Shown here: piece after piece, positions 20,069-29,353 of the stretch | How positions within the stretch are numbered: position 1 is the first letter of the stretch | Layout: each line of letters starts with the position of its first letter | Source of the DNA: Xanthomarina sp. F1114 | Lineage (GTDB): Bacteria; Bacteroidota; Bacteroidia; Flavobacteriales; Flavobacteriaceae | Length of the DNA: 64,000 nt | Direction of reading: 5' to 3' | NCBI RefSeq assembly: GCF_026410255.1 | Contig: NZ_JAPMLL010000014.1 | Location: 1 to 64,000 of the forward strand | Translations under genes and position numbers: made by a program | The notes under the pieces: model-generated | Seen by the model: the letters and a program-made list of their open reading frames with translations, nothing else | The model's database searches: none | What the model was told of the DNA's origin: nothing

Positions 20069-20830
20069 ATGGAAGAAAATTTAAAACGAATTAATAAGTT
20101 TTTAAGTGAAGTTGGTTATTGCTCTCGTCGCGAAGCAGACAAACTTATCGATGCTGGACGTGTAACTATTAATGGAGAAGTTCCAGAGATGGGAACAAAA
20201 ATAAGCCCAACCGATGTGGTACATGTAGATGGAGAACTAATTAAAAACACCAAAGAAGAATTTGTTTATTTAGCTTTTAATAAACCTATTGGCATAGTTT
20301 GTACAACAGATACCCGTGTTGAAAAAGACAATATTATCGATTTTATTAACTACCCAAAACGAATTTTTCCCATTGGAAGACTAGACAAGCCAAGTGAGGG
20401 TCTAATTCTTCTAACAGATGATGGCGATATTGTAAATAAAATACTTAGAGCCAACAACAATCACGACAAAGAATATATTGTAACAGTGGATAAACCTATT
20501 TCGCAAACCTTTATAAAACACATGTCGGAAGGTGTTCCCATTTTAGATACTATAACTAAAAAGTGTGAAGTTGAAAAGCTTGGAACCTACGAATTTAGAA
20601 TTATACTTACCCAAGGTTTAAACAGACAAATTCGTCGCATGTGCGAATATCTAAATTACGAGGTACAAACACTTAAACGGGTTCGCATAATGAATATAAA
20701 GTTAGATATTCCAGTTGGAGAGTATAGAGAGTTAACAGACACCGAGTTTAAAGAATTATCCGATTTATTAGGTGAATCCACTAAGCAAGTTAAACCTACT
20801 GGAACAAAGAAAAGAAATAGACATCGATAA
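20069..20830 (+). CDS. rluF: 23S rRNA pseudouridine synthase, RluF type
   Basis: Converts a uridine in 23S rRNA to pseudouridine (U2604 for Escherichia coli RluF). The 253-residue protein has an N-terminal S4 RNA-binding domain (about 6-55, RINKFLSEVGYCSRREAD). The RsuA-type catalytic motif is IGRLDKPSEGLILLT with Asp106. A C-terminal GLNRQIRRMCEYL segment is present. The choice of RluF over RluB or RluE rests on this C-terminal motif and is less certain than the family. Confidence 0.88.
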   Translation: MEENLKRINKFLSEVGYCSRREADKLIDAGRVTINGEVPEMGTKISPTDVVHVDGELIKNTKEEFVYLAFNKPIGIVCTTDTRVEKDNIIDFINYPKRIFPIGRLDKPSEGLILLTDDGDIVNKILRANNNHDKEYIVTVDKPISQTFIKHMSEGVPILDTITKKCEVEKLGTYEFRIILTQGLNRQIRRMCEYLNYEVQTLKRVRIMNIKLDIPVGEYRELTDTEFKELSDLLGESTKQVKPTGTKKRNRHR

Positions 20831-20851
20831 TCGTTCTTATAAGCTATCTTG

Positions 20852-22591
20852 TTATTTATAGCGCCAGCTTGTTAAATCTGCATCTTTTGGAGCAGATTCC
20901 ATAATACGTTTCATAATCTTTGGCACATACATACTATTATAACGCAATCTAGAAATATGGTTTGGATTTTCTTGATCGCCATTCCAGCAATGCTCGGCAC
21001 GATCTCCATAAGCTACTTCGCCATCGTAATAAGGATTGGTTGTACTTTCCAGAAAATCTTCCATTAAATAAACGGCATTATTTAAATAATAATTGTCCAT
21101 ATCTCCACAGTAAATATGAATTTTTCCTTTTAATTTTTCACCTAATTTGTCCCAATCACGTTCTAAAATGTGTCTTAAGTCATAATTCTCTTTCCAATAT
21201 TCAGCCACTTCATGATTTATTTCACCTGTATATTTATCCCAGATACGTTGCGGATACCCATCTTCTCCTTGAGGTGAATATGTAGCTTCCCAGATGTCGT
21301 ATTGCTCACCAGAACGAGATTTATTACCAAGAACTAATTCCAAATGATTAATGGATTTCATGGAAGCACTTATATTTCCTAAATAATCTCTATGACCAGG
21401 AATTTCCACAGGGTTATGATTAGATTTTACATAATACGCATTTTCATCTTCGTATAAATTGTTTAGGCAATACGCTCTAAAATCAATTGGATCCGGACAG
21501 GCCGCAAAGCATCCATTGTATTCTTCAGGATATTTTACTTGTACCGCCAGAGCTTCCCATCCTCCTGTTGATCCTCCATATAAAAACCGAGCCCAACCTT
21601 CGCCCTGACCTCTAAACATTTTTTCTATATATGGAATTAATTCGTAGGTAAGCGCATCTCCATAAGGACCTTGGCTAGCAGAGTTTACCGCATAAGAATC
21701 GTCGTAATAAGGTGTTGGATGCTGTATTTCAATAATTAAAAATCTTGGAAAATCTGGTTCATTCCAGCGTTTATAGAAATTATAAGCTTCCTCTTGCTGA
21801 ATAATATTATAACCATCAATTCCAAAACGCTCTGAATATTCAGGTTCTAAATTTTGATCGGGAGGTGTGGTTCTAAAACCTCCAAAATCGCTTGGAAAAT
21901 GTCCATGAAAAACCATTAGTGGATATTTGGCTTCTGGATGTTCATTAAACCCTTTTGGCAATAACACATGAGCTCCAACATACATATCTCTTCCCCAAAA
22001 TTGGGATAGCAAATCAGATTTCATCCTAATATGTTTTATCCATTCAGTGTCTTCTGGCTGCTCAATTTCTGGAATAACTTGATCTAAAACAATATGGAGT
22101 TTTGGAAGGGAGTTTTTTGTAATTTCTATTTTTACCGGTTTACTATACAAATTTCCTGGAGAAATATTCCACTTCTGTCCTTCTCCATTATCCATAGGAA
22201 GCTTTACAGTTTGTCCGGTAGACAAATTAAAGGTTTCATAGACATGCAATACAGCTTGTACATAATATTCGCCTGGCTTAACTTCCGATAAAGACTCGTA
22301 CGGAAAGCCAAAACCTTCTTTAGAAAACACAACTTTTTCATTAGGTTGCAACTGGTCCACATTTTTCCCAAAAATGGGTTGTGCGTTTAAACCGTATGTT
22401 ACTTGAAAACGAGGTTCCTCCTTTTCCCCATCTGCTAGAATAAGAAGCAACCTTCCATCCAGATTTTCAAGATTGAGACTATCAGAATAAGATACAGAAA
22501 TATAGATTTCAGAAGACATATTGGAAGATTTAGATTGACAAGCTAAAACAAATATAAATAACAATAATGTGAGTTTCGATAAAGATTTCAT
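20852..22591 (-). CDS. Surface lipoprotein esterase-like hydrolase
   Basis: A 579-residue protein with a lipoprotein signal (FVLAC, Cys18). After an N-terminal beta-rich domain (about 25-170), an alpha/beta-hydrolase domain of esterase D type begins near 195. It has a VFHGH segment at 227-231, the elbow GGSTGG (339-344, Ser341), and a C-terminal AEHCWNGDQ with the likely catalytic histidine. Related proteins are annotated as putative esterases, and the true substrate is unknown. It converges on rluF with only 21 nt between the stops. Confidence 0.75.
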   Translation of the reverse strand: MKSLSKLTLLLFIFVLACQSKSSNMSSEIYISVSYSDSLNLENLDGRLLLILADGEKEEPRFQVTYGLNAQPIFGKNVDQLQPNEKVVFSKEGFGFPYESLSEVKPGEYYVQAVLHVYETFNLSTGQTVKLPMDNGEGQKWNISPGNLYSKPVKIEITKNSLPKLHIVLDQVIPEIEQPEDTEWIKHIRMKSDLLSQFWGRDMYVGAHVLLPKGFNEHPEAKYPLMVFHGHFPSDFGGFRTTPPDQNLEPEYSERFGIDGYNIIQQEEAYNFYKRWNEPDFPRFLIIEIQHPTPYYDDSYAVNSASQGPYGDALTYELIPYIEKMFRGQGEGWARFLYGGSTGGWEALAVQVKYPEEYNGCFAACPDPIDFRAYCLNNLYEDENAYYVKSNHNPVEIPGHRDYLGNISASMKSINHLELVLGNKSRSGEQYDIWEATYSPQGEDGYPQRIWDKYTGEINHEVAEYWKENYDLRHILERDWDKLGEKLKGKIHIYCGDMDNYYLNNAVYLMEDFLESTTNPYYDGEVAYGDRAEHCWNGDQENPNHISRLRYNSMYVPKIMKRIMESAPKDADLTSWRYK

Positions 22592-22690
22592 AAGCTTGGT
22601 TATTTTATGAAAGGTACGTTTTTTATTAAAAACACAAAACCAACCTCTTCAACAAGCCATTTTCAATAAGAAAACAAATAGACCCAAATA

Positions 22691-23392
22691 TTAACTAATT
22701 GAATTAGCTTTATTATTATAAAAGTAAAATGGCAAATAAAATAATAAGAAATAAGGAATAAGAAATAACTGCAGTCCTAAAATGTAATAAGGCCAGGGCC
22801 CTAAATAATCTAAAACAGTCACAGATTCTGGCTTTACACTTAAATACATATAATTAGAATCTAAAATCTCGTTAATTAACAAAATAATTAAAATGTATCC
22901 TTGTAAAGCTAAAATAGACAAAAATACGCTGTTGAAATTTGGGTATATTTTTAAGACAAATACACCATATAACACGATCATAATAGTCCCAAGATGTACA
23001 ATCCAATAACGAAAATATTCTAAAGATAGATAACTATCCAATATATCGGGAGTGGAGATAGCTTGTACTCCCCAAGCTAGACACCAGAAATAAAAGATTC
23101 TAAAAAGTAAAGGTTTATTTAAGAATACAATAATTGGGAAAATCAATGCTGAAAAACTACTTAAATAGAGAGGTAAATCCGTTTTGATATCAAAATTATT
23201 CGTAAAGAGCAAATAAACAATAACCCCGATAACAAATAAAGATAAACACAAAGATAAAAAGAGAAGCAGACCAAACTGCTGTTTACTATTTAAAACCTTT
23301 TTTGCAAATAAAATAATAGAAACACCTAATATAAAAGCAATAATAATTGGCATTTCGTGCAGAAAACCTCCTATTTCTATCTGTAAAAACAC
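22691..23392 (-). CDS. Integral membrane protein, TIGR02206/YwaF type
   Basis: A 233-residue protein made almost entirely of about seven transmembrane helices. Polar residues around the WGVQAISTPDI and WPYYIL segments match the YwaF-like family of unknown function. It follows folD by 33 nt and is probably its downstream operon partner. Confidence 0.7.
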   Translation of the reverse strand: MFLQIEIGGFLHEMPIIIAFILGVSIILFAKKVLNSKQQFGLLLFLSLCLSLFVIGVIVYLLFTNNFDIKTDLPLYLSSFSALIFPIIVFLNKPLLFRIFYFWCLAWGVQAISTPDILDSYLSLEYFRYWIVHLGTIMIVLYGVFVLKIYPNFNSVFLSILALQGYILIILLINEILDSNYMYLSVKPESVTVLDYLGPWPYYILGLQLFLIPYFLLFYLPFYFYNNKANSIS

Positions 23393-23425
23393 ACTTATAT
23401 ATTGTATTTAAATATAATTAAAGTA

Positions 23426-24301
23426 CTAATGGCGCAACTCTCTAGCTAATAACGTGTTTTTTAACAACATAGCAATTGTCATAGGTCCTACACCACCTGG
23501 AACAGGAGTAATAAAACTTGCTTTTTTACTCACATTTTTAAAATCGACATCTCCCGTAATAATATATCCCTTTGGAGAGGTATCGTCTGCAACGCGAGTA
23601 ATTCCAACATCAATAATTACTGCATCGTCTTTTACCATTTCTGCTTTTAGGAAATTTGGCACGCCTAGTGCTGAAATAATTATATCCGCCTGTGAGGTTA
23701 TTTGAGTAATGTTTTTTGTGTGACTATGAGTTACGGTAACTGTGGAGTTCCCTGGAAAACCCTTTCTTCCCATTAAAATACTCATTGGACGACCTACAAT
23801 ATGAGAACGACCAATTACAACTGTATGCTTTCCTTTAGTTTCTACATTATATCTATCTAAAAGCTCAAGAATACCAAATGGCGTTGCAGGAATAAAAGTA
23901 GACATATCTAGTGCCATTTTTCCAAAATTCATGGGATGGAATCCGTCCACATCTTTATCTGGGTCTACAGCCATTAGTACTTTTTGCGTATCTATTTGCT
24001 TTGGTAGAGGTAACTGAATAATGAATCCGTCAATCTCCGGATTGGTATTTAATTCGTGAATTTTATCTAAAAGCTCAATTTCGCTTGTAGTATTAGACAT
24101 TCTAACCATGGTAGACTCAAAACCTACGCGTTCGCAAGCTTTTACTTTGCTAGCTACATAGGTTAAACTGGCACCATCATTTCCAACAATAATAGCAGCT
24201 AAGTGAGGTACTTTTTCTCCTTTAGCCTTCATTTTTTTTACTTCTTCAGCAATTTCATTTTTAATGTCGTTGCTTACTTTTTTTCCGTCTAAAATTGTCA
24301 T
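23426..24301 (-). CDS. folD: Methylenetetrahydrofolate dehydrogenase/cyclohydrolase
   Basis: Bifunctional folate enzyme that interconverts methylene-, methenyl- and formyl-tetrahydrofolate in one-carbon metabolism. The 291-residue protein has the catalytic segment YVASKVKACERVG (Tyr48, Lys52), DVDGFHPMN, the nucleotide-binding loop GRSHIVGRPMS, and the C-terminal PVPGGVGPMT. All family landmarks are intact. It begins a two-gene operon with the membrane protein. A degenerate short repeat lies directly before its start codon. Confidence 0.96.
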   Translation of the reverse strand: MTILDGKKVSNDIKNEIAEEVKKMKAKGEKVPHLAAIIVGNDGASLTYVASKVKACERVGFESTMVRMSNTTSEIELLDKIHELNTNPEIDGFIIQLPLPKQIDTQKVLMAVDPDKDVDGFHPMNFGKMALDMSTFIPATPFGILELLDRYNVETKGKHTVVIGRSHIVGRPMSILMGRKGFPGNSTVTVTHSHTKNITQITSQADIIISALGVPNFLKAEMVKDDAVIIDVGITRVADDTSPKGYIITGDVDFKNVSKKASFITPVPGGVGPMTIAMLLKNTLLARELRH

Positions 24302-24619
24302 AGTTAAAATAGTTTTCAGTCGCAGTCACAGTTTACAGACTTACTCTGTTATACATGTTTATAATTTCCAGTTTCAATCAGGAAGGATTCTTGGTTATAA
24401 TTAATAACAACTTAGATGGTCCTCTTTCACTCCCAACTTCCCTGGATTATTAATCATATATTTTATTCATTCACCAATTTAAATTACTTTAATTGATAAA
24501 CCTGTCTATTGTTCAATCGTAATACATTTGGAAGCTAGAGCAAAATCTAACCTCGAATTTATTTCAAAAATTTCACCAGTAGCATTCTAGTAAGTTGTTT
24601 CACAGAAAACTGAGACAAA
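24302..24619. other. Intergenic region between ffh and folD
   Basis: 318 bases with no credible gene. On the minus strand, 24316-24338 is a degenerate CTGnnA repeat (four CTG triplets spaced 6 bases apart) directly upstream of the folD start. Nothing else was recognised. No terminator hairpin was seen after ffh. Confidence 0.5.
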
Positions 24620-25948
24620 TTATCTCATTCCTTTCATAGCCTGCATCATGGCTTTTCCTTTTCCTCCTTGCATCATCTTCATCATCTTACTCATCTGGTC
24701 GAATTGTTTAAGCAGCTGATTTACTTCTTGCACAGATGTTCCAGAACCTTTTCCAATACGTTTTTTTCTACTAGCATTAATAACTGATGGGTTTGTACGC
24801 TCTAAAGGAGTCATGGAATGAATAATAGCTTCAATACCTTTAAAAGCATCGTCGTCTACATCAATATCTTTCATCATTTTTCCAGCTCCAGGAATCATTC
24901 CAATAAGGTCTTTCATGTTCCCCATTTTCTTGATTTGCTGAATCTGCTTTAAGAAATCGTCAAAACCAAATTGGTTTTTGGCAATTTTCTTCTGAATTTT
25001 TCTTGCTTCCTCTTCATCGTATTGCTCCTGAGCTCTTTCAACAAGAGAAACAACGTCTCCCATTCCAAGAATTCTATCTGCCATACGCGATGGATAGAAA
25101 ACATCAATAGCTTCCATTTTTTCTCCTGTACCAATAAACTTAATGGGTTTATTTACTACAGATTTAATAGAAATTGCTGCTCCCCCACGAGTATCTCCAT
25201 CTAATTTTGTTAAGATAACCCCGTCAAAATTTAAGACATCGTTAAAGGCTTTTGCAGTATTAACAGCATCTTGCCCCGTCATAGAATCCACTACAAACAG
25301 TGTTTCTTGTGGCTCTATGGCTTTATGAATATTCGATATTTCGGTCATCATGGCTTCATCTACCGCCAAACGACCGGCTGTATCTATAATTACTACATTA
25401 AACCCATTAGCTTTTGCATGAGCTACACCAGCTTTTGCAATAGCTACCGGATCTGTATTTCCTCTATCGCTAAAAACTTCAACCCCAATTTGCTCTCCAA
25501 CTACATGTAATTGGTCTATTGCAGCCGGACGATACACATCACAGGCAACTAATAAAGGTTTCTTTGTTTTTTTGTTTTTAAGAAAGTTTGCCAGTTTTCC
25601 AGAAAAAGTTGTTTTACCAGAACCTTGTAAACCAGACATTAAAATAATACTCGGATTTCCAGATAAGTTAACACCTTCTGCATCTCCTCCCATTAATTCG
25701 GTTAATTCGTCTTTAACTATTTTAACCATTAATTGGCCTGGCTGTAATGTAGTTAATACATCTTGACCAAGTGCTTTTTCCTTTACACGAACGGTAAATT
25801 CTTTAGCAATTTTAAAGTTAACATCGGCATCTAAAAGCGCTCTACGAACTTCTTTTAAGGTTTCGGCAACGTTTACTTCTGTAATACTTCCGTGTCCTTT
25901 TAGAACATGTAAGGCTTTATCTAACTTCTCGCTTAAATTATTAAACAT
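24620..25948 (-). CDS. ffh: Signal recognition particle protein
   Basis: SRP54-type GTPase that delivers inner-membrane proteins to SecYEG. The 442-residue protein has the N domain, the G domain with GLQGSGKTT (106-114), DTAGRL and TKLDGD, and a methionine-rich M domain from about residue 300. The M domain contains the RNA-binding helix around SRKKRIGKGSG. A TATTTTTG box lies 25 nt upstream. The 4.5S RNA gene was not seen in the window. Confidence 0.97.
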   Translation of the reverse strand: MFNNLSEKLDKALHVLKGHGSITEVNVAETLKEVRRALLDADVNFKIAKEFTVRVKEKALGQDVLTTLQPGQLMVKIVKDELTELMGGDAEGVNLSGNPSIILMSGLQGSGKTTFSGKLANFLKNKKTKKPLLVACDVYRPAAIDQLHVVGEQIGVEVFSDRGNTDPVAIAKAGVAHAKANGFNVVIIDTAGRLAVDEAMMTEISNIHKAIEPQETLFVVDSMTGQDAVNTAKAFNDVLNFDGVILTKLDGDTRGGAAISIKSVVNKPIKFIGTGEKMEAIDVFYPSRMADRILGMGDVVSLVERAQEQYDEEEARKIQKKIAKNQFGFDDFLKQIQQIKKMGNMKDLIGMIPGAGKMMKDIDVDDDAFKGIEAIIHSMTPLERTNPSVINASRKKRIGKGSGTSVQEVNQLLKQFDQMSKMMKMMQGGKGKAMMQAMKGMR

Positions 25949-25973
25949 AATAAATCTTCATTTTTAAGAGGCA

Positions 25974-25981
25974 CAAAAATA
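25974..25981 (-). promoter_or_regulatory. Probable ffh promoter -7 box (TATTTTTG)
   Basis: A minus-strand match to TAnnTTTG, 25 nt before the ffh start codon. No -33 TTG at good spacing. Confidence 0.5.
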
Positions 25982-26027
25982 GCAATTTCAAGTGTATTTA
26001 TAAAGTTTCACATAGAATATATTATAT

Positions 26028-26061
26028 AAAAAAAGAGTTGCTAAAAATAGCAACCCTTTCA
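26028..26061 (-). terminator. Terminator after the 555-residue lipoprotein gene
   Basis: A perfect 7-bp stem (GTTGCTA / TAGCAAC) with a 4-base loop, extended by weak A/T pairing and followed on the minus strand by a run of seven Ts. It lies 35-70 nt past the stop of the 26096-27763 gene and upstream of ffh. Confidence 0.8.
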
Positions 26062-26095
26062 TAGATTTATCTTTTAAACACATAAAAACTAAATC

Positions 26096-27763
26096 TTAAC
26101 CACAATCTTTATCTAAAACTAATTCATTATTACTGTTATTAACGTCGTGAAGAATGAGCTGATTGCTAACACATTCTACCACTTTATAAGTGCCTTCTAT
26201 AATTTGAACATTACCACCAGAGACATTACTAATAGTTACTTCCACATCATTAGCTTGCTGAGAAACGGTCCAGGTAGCCGTATATTCTTCGTTACCATTT
26301 GGCATAAAAATTTCAGCTTCATTATCTGAATCAAAATCTATATTAAACATACTAAAATCACTTCCAGCAAAACTTGTAAGCGTCCATTCGCAATCTAACA
26401 ACATACCTTCTACATCGTCTGCCGAACAAGTAGAGCTACAATCTTCTACCTCTAATTCAATTTCAAAAACTTGAAACATACCATTTAAAGTTTCTATTCT
26501 TAGAAAAACAGTTTGTGGATTTGTAGTATTAGTATAGCTCTCTGGTTGTGCAATTGCATTTATATTAATTTCAGCATCAGCCATGGTTAGATGAAAAGAT
26601 GACACAAAATATGCGGTACACATAACAGGTTCTACAACAAGGGTTTCTAAGTTGAATGTTGCAATGCCATCATTATTATCGTCGCAAACTGAAACAGAAA
26701 CATCTTCAAAACAATTAAACGGATTGGCATCTGCAGAACAATTTTGTTCTAATTCCATTGTATTATATGTATTGCTATTTGGAATAATTTGAACAAACTC
26801 GAATTCGTCCTCATCGCAATCATCAAAAATCCAAGTGCCATTTATGTCTTCTATAAAATTAGAGATAACCAATTTGAACGCTCCTGAACCGGTGCTGGAG
26901 AGTTGCCAGTTAGCTTCAATAAAATCGAAGTTTTCTGTCATAACCTGAAGCGAGTTATTATCATTAAAATATAAACTATATCCCATGGAGTAATCGTTGT
27001 CATTATAACTCTCAATCTCCCAAAAACACTCTTTTAAATGTTCTAAAATATAGGCTTCAGAGCAATCGTCATCGCAAAATTGTTCAGCTGTATCAATGGC
27101 ATTTTCTAATTCCTGATTATTAAACACTTCGATAGTTTCACCATTTAAATAGGTAATAGACACAGGAAAGTTTAAGCTTACCAACTCCATATCGTCGTCA
27201 TTGTCATCCAAATTTTCTAGAAATAGGTATAATTGGTAATCATTATTAATTACAACAGTTTCTAAAACTTGAAAATCGCTGTTATAAATAGAAAACGAAA
27301 TGGGATACACAAAGTTTGCACATTCAATAACATCATCGTCGCCCATGCATATGTCCATATAATCTTCAAGTTGATCTTCAGATTCTACAACAACTTCGGT
27401 ATAATCGTTCAAGGTAATAGTTATAGGAAACAGAAAATCTAAATCGTCGTTTCCAATCCCATTAGCATCATAAATAGCTTCTATTAGAATCAAATCTTCT
27501 AGAGTTTCTATAGTAATAGTAAGGTCATTTACCTCTACAGTAACTGGTAAATTAACCGTAAAGCAATTACTATTATCCAATATATTATCTACGCTTCCGT
27601 TATTTGCAGAAGCATTTCGCATGGTATTTGTTAAATTGGAATTTGGAACAATAACTTCTCCTTGATTTTGAGGTGTTTCTTCTATAACTTCGTTTTGACA
27701 AGCTGTAAGAAACAAAGTCATTACAGAGAACAGTAATATGGTAATTCTGATTGGTAGTTTCAT
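26096..27763 (-). CDS. Modular acidic lipoprotein with duplicated lipocalin-like domains
   Basis: A 555-residue lipoprotein (LTAC, Cys22) of unknown function. The N-terminal half has four short beta modules, each starting with an F-P-V/I-T/S pattern (near residues 71, 112, 153 and 199). Two similar blocks follow, at about 234-342 and 446-554, each opening with a C...E.LL..C.W...S pattern and resembling lipocalin-like domains. Between them (about 346-443) is a VCDDNNDGIATFNL module of the kind found in flavobacterial surface proteins. It is strongly acidic. It is transcribed away from the sigma/FecR/receptor genes, with 107 nt between, and is a candidate target or ligand-binding partner of that system. 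Confidence 0.6.
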   Translation of the reverse strand: MKLPIRITILLFSVMTLFLTACQNEVIEETPQNQGEVIVPNSNLTNTMRNASANNGSVDNILDNSNCFTVNLPVTVEVNDLTITIETLEDLILIEAIYDANGIGNDDLDFLFPITITLNDYTEVVVESEDQLEDYMDICMGDDDVIECANFVYPISFSIYNSDFQVLETVVINNDYQLYLFLENLDDNDDDMELVSLNFPVSITYLNGETIEVFNNQELENAIDTAEQFCDDDCSEAYILEHLKECFWEIESYNDNDYSMGYSLYFNDNNSLQVMTENFDFIEANWQLSSTGSGAFKLVISNFIEDINGTWIFDDCDEDEFEFVQIIPNSNTYNTMELEQNCSADANPFNCFEDVSVSVCDDNNDGIATFNLETLVVEPVMCTAYFVSSFHLTMADAEININAIAQPESYTNTTNPQTVFLRIETLNGMFQVFEIELEVEDCSSTCSADDVEGMLLDCEWTLTSFAGSDFSMFNIDFDSDNEAEIFMPNGNEEYTATWTVSQQANDVEVTISNVSGGNVQIIEGTYKVVECVSNQLILHDVNNSNNELVLDKDCG

Positions 27764-27870
27764 TTCATTGAATATTTATATGAGTCTCTTTTCTTATAAA
27801 ACAGTTTAAAATTAAAAACTCCTACCAGAACATCTCTTTTTTTATACATTTACAAGTTCAATATTAATTT

Positions 27871-28386
27871 ATGCCTAAAGATTTAAACGATCATATTTGC
27901 AACGAGCAACTTTTTGAAAAGCTCTTTAAGACGCATGGTAAGAATCTGCACGATTTTTTATATTATAAATTTGGCAGTCATTTAAATCCGCAAGACAAGG
28001 TACAAGAAGCATTTATAAAACTTTGGGAAAATTGCAAAAAAGTAACACCTTCTAAAGCTAAATCCTATTTATTTACGGTTGCAAACAATTTAATGTTGAA
28101 TGAGGTAGCGCATCAAAAAGTGGTTTTAAGACATCAGGAAACTAAGCCTAAATCTTCTACCAACGAGACACCTCAATTTGTTTTGGAAGAAAGTGAATAT
28201 ATGGAAAAGCTTCAAAAAGCCATTTCCAATTTAACCGAAGCGCAACGGGTTGCCTTTTTACTCAATAGGATTGAAGGAAAAAAACACAAAGAAATTGCAG
28301 CGCTTTTAGACATTTCCACCAAGGCTGTAGAGAAACGTATTTATGGCGCTTTAAAGCAGTTACGAAAAGAAATTGATGGTATTTAA
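27871..28386 (+). CDS. ECF-family RNA polymerase sigma factor
   Basis: A 171-residue sigma-70 family factor of the extracytoplasmic type. Region 2 spans about 15-80 (with ...DKVQEAFIKLWEN) and region 4 about 110-168, with the helix-turn-helix LDISTKAVEKRIYGALKQLR. It starts a probable operon with the FecR gene (67 nt) and the receptor gene (overlapping). By analogy with FecI it would be held by the FecR protein and released when the receptor binds its ligand. Confidence 0.92.
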   Translation: MPKDLNDHICNEQLFEKLFKTHGKNLHDFLYYKFGSHLNPQDKVQEAFIKLWENCKKVTPSKAKSYLFTVANNLMLNEVAHQKVVLRHQETKPKSSTNETPQFVLEESEYMEKLQKAISNLTEAQRVAFLLNRIEGKKHKEIAALLDISTKAVEKRIYGALKQLRKEIDGI

Positions 28387-28453
28387 AATATAAAAGGTAG
28401 GAAAAAAGCAAGTATAACTGTTTTATATATGAATAAGTTAGAGCAGAAAATTT

Positions 28454-29353
28454 ATGGAAGAAAAATTACTTAAAAAATGGTTGCAAGACGACTTAAGCCC
28501 AGAAGAGCTCATTGAGTTCCAGGCTTTGGACGGCTACGAATCTTTAATAAAATTAAATGAAAGCCTTAAGAAATTTAAAGCGCCAGAATTTGATGAACCT
28601 GCTATTTTAGAGAATATTTCTAAAACGATTGGAGATAAAACTGAAGTAAAAAAGAAAACAAATTGGCTAAAACCTGTTTTACAAATTGCTGCTTTATTAG
28701 CCATTTCTTTTAGTGTGTATTATTTTTCAACAGATTCTACCACTAACATATCTACCTTAGCCACAGAAAAAACCACTATAGAATTACCAGATCAATCGGT
28801 TGTAACATTAAATTCACTTTCAGATATTAGTTATAATAAAAGAAGTTGGAAAAATAACCGAAGTTTAACTTTAGATGGGGAAGCTTTTTTTAAAGTTGAA
28901 AAAGGCTCTACATTTAAAGTTGAAACCTCTACTGGAACCATCACCGTTTTAGGAACTCAGTTTGTAGTAAAAAACAGAGAAAATCTTTTTGAAGTAGTTT
29001 GTTACGAAGGCTCTGTTGAAGTTATTACAGATAAAAACACAAAAATTCTTAAACCTAAAGATCAGTATTTAATTCTTGACAATAAATTCATGGTTACAAA
29101 AAGCCACGATGCTACGGAACCTGCATGGATGCATAATGAAAGTGAGTTTTCAAGCATGCCATACAAATATGTTTTAAAGGAATTAGAACGTCAGTATCAA
29201 GTTTCTATCGATATAAACAACATAGATACCTCCATACTTTTCACGGGTCATTTTGTACACAATAATTTAGATTTAGCACTAAAAGCCATAACTTTACCTT
29301 TAAATATTTCTTATTCCAAAGAAGATAGTTTGATTGTATTATATGCCAAATAG
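28454..29353 (+). CDS. FecR family anti-sigma factor
   Basis: A 299-residue single-pass membrane protein. A cytoplasmic sigma-binding N-terminus (1-71) precedes one transmembrane helix (about 72-91). The periplasmic FecR domain has LPDQSVVTLNS, LDGEAFFKV and VLGTQFVVK segments. A C-terminal DUF4974-type domain (about 233-297) normally contacts the STN domain of the receptor. It overlaps the receptor gene by 11 nt. Confidence 0.93.
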   Translation: MEEKLLKKWLQDDLSPEELIEFQALDGYESLIKLNESLKKFKAPEFDEPAILENISKTIGDKTEVKKKTNWLKPVLQIAALLAISFSVYYFSTDSTTNISTLATEKTTIELPDQSVVTLNSLSDISYNKRSWKNNRSLTLDGEAFFKVEKGSTFKVETSTGTITVLGTQFVVKNRENLFEVVCYEGSVEVITDKNTKILKPKDQYLILDNKFMVTKSHDATEPAWMHNESEFSSMPYKYVLKELERQYQVSIDINNIDTSILFTGHFVHNNLDLALKAITLPLNISYSKEDSLIVLYAK

